Source: Rhodospirillales bacterium
Lineage (GTDB): Bacteria > Pseudomonadota > Alphaproteobacteria > ATCC43930 > CGMCC-115725
Assembly: GCA_015654725.1 (NCBI GenBank)
Contig: JAATGI010000353.1
Coordinates: 1 to 5,119 of the forward strand
Length of the DNA: 5,119 nt
Direction: 5' to 3'
Positions 4,360-5,119 of this stretch are shown in pieces; position 1 is the first letter of the stretch; every line of letters begins with the position of its first letter. A model generated the notes under the pieces. The model was not told the DNA's origin. It did not search any database and worked only from the letters and a program-made list of their open reading frames with translations. A program made the translations under genes and the position numbers.

Positions 4360-5031
4360 ATGCAGCAACGCGTTCGCATCGCGCCCTCGATTCTATCGGC
4401 GGATTTCGCGCGTCTGGGCGCCGAGATCGAGGCGATCACCCAGGCCGGCGCGGATTACATCCATGTCGATGTCATGGACGGGCATTTCGTGCCCAATCTG
4501 ACCATCGGCCCGGTGGTGGTGAAGGCGCTGCGGCCGCACACGAAGCTGCCGTTCGACGTGCATCTCATGATCGCGCCCGCCGATCCCTATATCGCCGAAT
4601 TCGCCGAAGCCGGCGCCGACATCGTCACGGTGCATCCCGAGGCCGGGCCGCATCTCCACCGCACCCTCGCGCTCATCAAGTCGCTGGGCAAAAAGGCGGG
4701 CGTGGCGCTCAACCCGGCAACCCCGGTGGGCGCGATCGAGGATGTGCTGGGCCTGGTCGATCTGGTGTTGGTGATGAGCGTCGATCCCGGCTTCGGCGGC
4801 CAGAGCTTCATCCCCGAGGCGCTGGACAAGCTCAAGGAAATGCGCCGCCGCATCGATGCCACGGGCCGCGCGATCGATCTCGAAGTCGATGGCGGCATCA
4901 ACCGCGACACGGCGCGCGCCGCCATCGCGGCCGGCGCCGATGTCCTGGTCGCGGGCACCGCGACCTTCTCCGGCGGCGCCGCCGCCTACGCGGAGAATAT
5001 TCGCAACCTTCGGCAAGGAGCGCGCGGCTGA
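4360..5031 (+). CDS. rpe: Ribulose-phosphate 3-epimerase
   Basis: A 223-residue TIM-barrel enzyme that interconverts D-ribulose 5-phosphate and D-xylulose 5-phosphate in the pentose phosphate pathway, and in the Calvin cycle where present. Length and numbering match the family well: IAPSILSADFARL (7-19), HVDVMDGHFVPNLTIGP (35-51), FDVHLMI (65-71), MSVDPGFGGQSFI (139-151) and LEVDGGIN (174-181). The metal ligands H35, D37, H68 and D177 are all present, with D37 and D177 also the acid/base pair. The phosphate site follows in GADVLVAGTATF. The ATG at 4360 has GGAG at 4352-4355, with a short spacer of 4 nt; the in-frame TTG at 4336 would add eight residues not expected in the family. The stop overlaps the next start as TGATG, so the two genes are likely co-translated. 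Confidence 0.96.
   Translation: MQQRVRIAPSILSADFARLGAEIEAITQAGADYIHVDVMDGHFVPNLTIGPVVVKALRPHTKLPFDVHLMIAPADPYIAEFAEAGADIVTVHPEAGPHLHRTLALIKSLGKKAGVALNPATPVGAIEDVLGLVDLVLVMSVDPGFGGQSFIPEALDKLKEMRRRIDATGRAIDLEVDGGINRDTARAAIAAGADVLVAGTATFSGGAAAYAENIRNLRQGARG
5015..5020 (+). promoter_or_regulatory. Shine-Dalgarno of the heparinase-like gene, inside the end of rpe
   Basis: AAGGAG lies 10 nt before the ATG at 5031, within the last codons of rpe. It gives the downstream gene its own ribosome entry in addition to the TGATG coupling. The spacing is slightly long. Confidence 0.45.
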
Positions 5032-5119
5032 TGGCGTTCTCTTCCGTGATCTACGGCTCGGCGCCTTATCATTTGAGCCTGTTGGCGCGCGCGCCCAAGG
5101 AATTGGCGATCGCCTTCGC
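5031..5119 (+). CDS. Start of a heparinase II/III-family protein, cut by the window edge
   Basis: Only the first 29 residues are visible. The segment VIYGSAPYHLSLLARAPKEL resembles the N-terminus of alphaproteobacterial heparinase II/III-like proteins (a YG-x-P/PxY-x-L-x-L-x-x-R-x-P pattern), which are often encoded directly after rpe and before purH. Those proteins carry an alginate-lyase-like and a heparinase domain further on and are thought to act on acidic polysaccharides, but none of that part is in the window. The start is fixed by the 1-bp TGATG overlap with rpe and by AAGGAG at 5015-5020. That a gene starts here is fairly sure; the family rests on a short similarity plus gene order. 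Confidence 0.6.
   Translation, partial: MAFSSVIYGSAPYHLSLLARAPKELAIAF

Noticed and set aside
4393..5016. A 207-codon open frame on the minus strand
   Set aside because: Antisense shadow of rpe, whose protein matches its family over the full length; no motif in the antisense product.

Overview
The window looks like a stretch of a high-GC alphaproteobacterial chromosome, probably Rhodospirillales-like. The evidence is a very GC-rich core (94 of 120 bases at 2281-2400 by hand count), a DUF1674/SDHAF4 protein of alphaproteobacterial type, and an rsmB - rpe - heparinase-like gene order that I recall from that class. The genus cannot be read from the sequence. Most of the window is housekeeping, with two toxin-antitoxin (TA) modules set among the core genes.

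Left part (1-1333): the 3' end of a ThiF/MoeB-family adenylyltransferase runs rightwards to 643. Its stop codon directly abuts the stop of a leftward PIN-domain toxin gene (644-1048). The toxin gene overlaps its presumed antitoxin (1045-1278) by 4 bp. A sigma70-like promoter (1296-1324), a Shine-Dalgarno (1285-1289) and an inverted repeat overlapping the -10 (1287-1303) lie just upstream of the antitoxin.

Middle part (1334-3555): leftwards there is a two-gene unit, the short SDHAF4-like succinate dehydrogenase assembly factor (2023-2172) followed by an SDR-family protein (1334-2023). The two genes are joined by a TGATG stop/start overlap. The SDR keeps Tyr and Lys of its active site but seems to lack the catalytic Ser. 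Divergently, rsmB (2242-3555) encodes the 16S rRNA m5C967 methyltransferase with all its motifs.

Right part (3556-5119): a HigBA module (toxin 3598-3921, antitoxin 3911-4291) sits between rsmB and rpe. It is preceded by a 23-bp near-perfect palindrome that covers a candidate promoter whose predicted start site falls at the higB ATG. Then follow rpe (4360-5031, ribulose-phosphate 3-epimerase with its metal ligands intact) and, coupled by TGATG, the first 29 codons of a heparinase II/III-like gene that leaves the window.

Both TA modules are clearly poorer in GC than their neighbours (about 51-55% in sampled 120-base blocks against 78% in rsmB), which fits separate acquisition by horizontal transfer. 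No tRNA, rRNA, insertion sequence or CRISPR array was seen. I see no clearly new multi-gene system. The points most worth following are the unclassified antitoxin of the PIN module, the promoter-spanning palindromes with possible leaderless starts, and the SDR with an altered active site.
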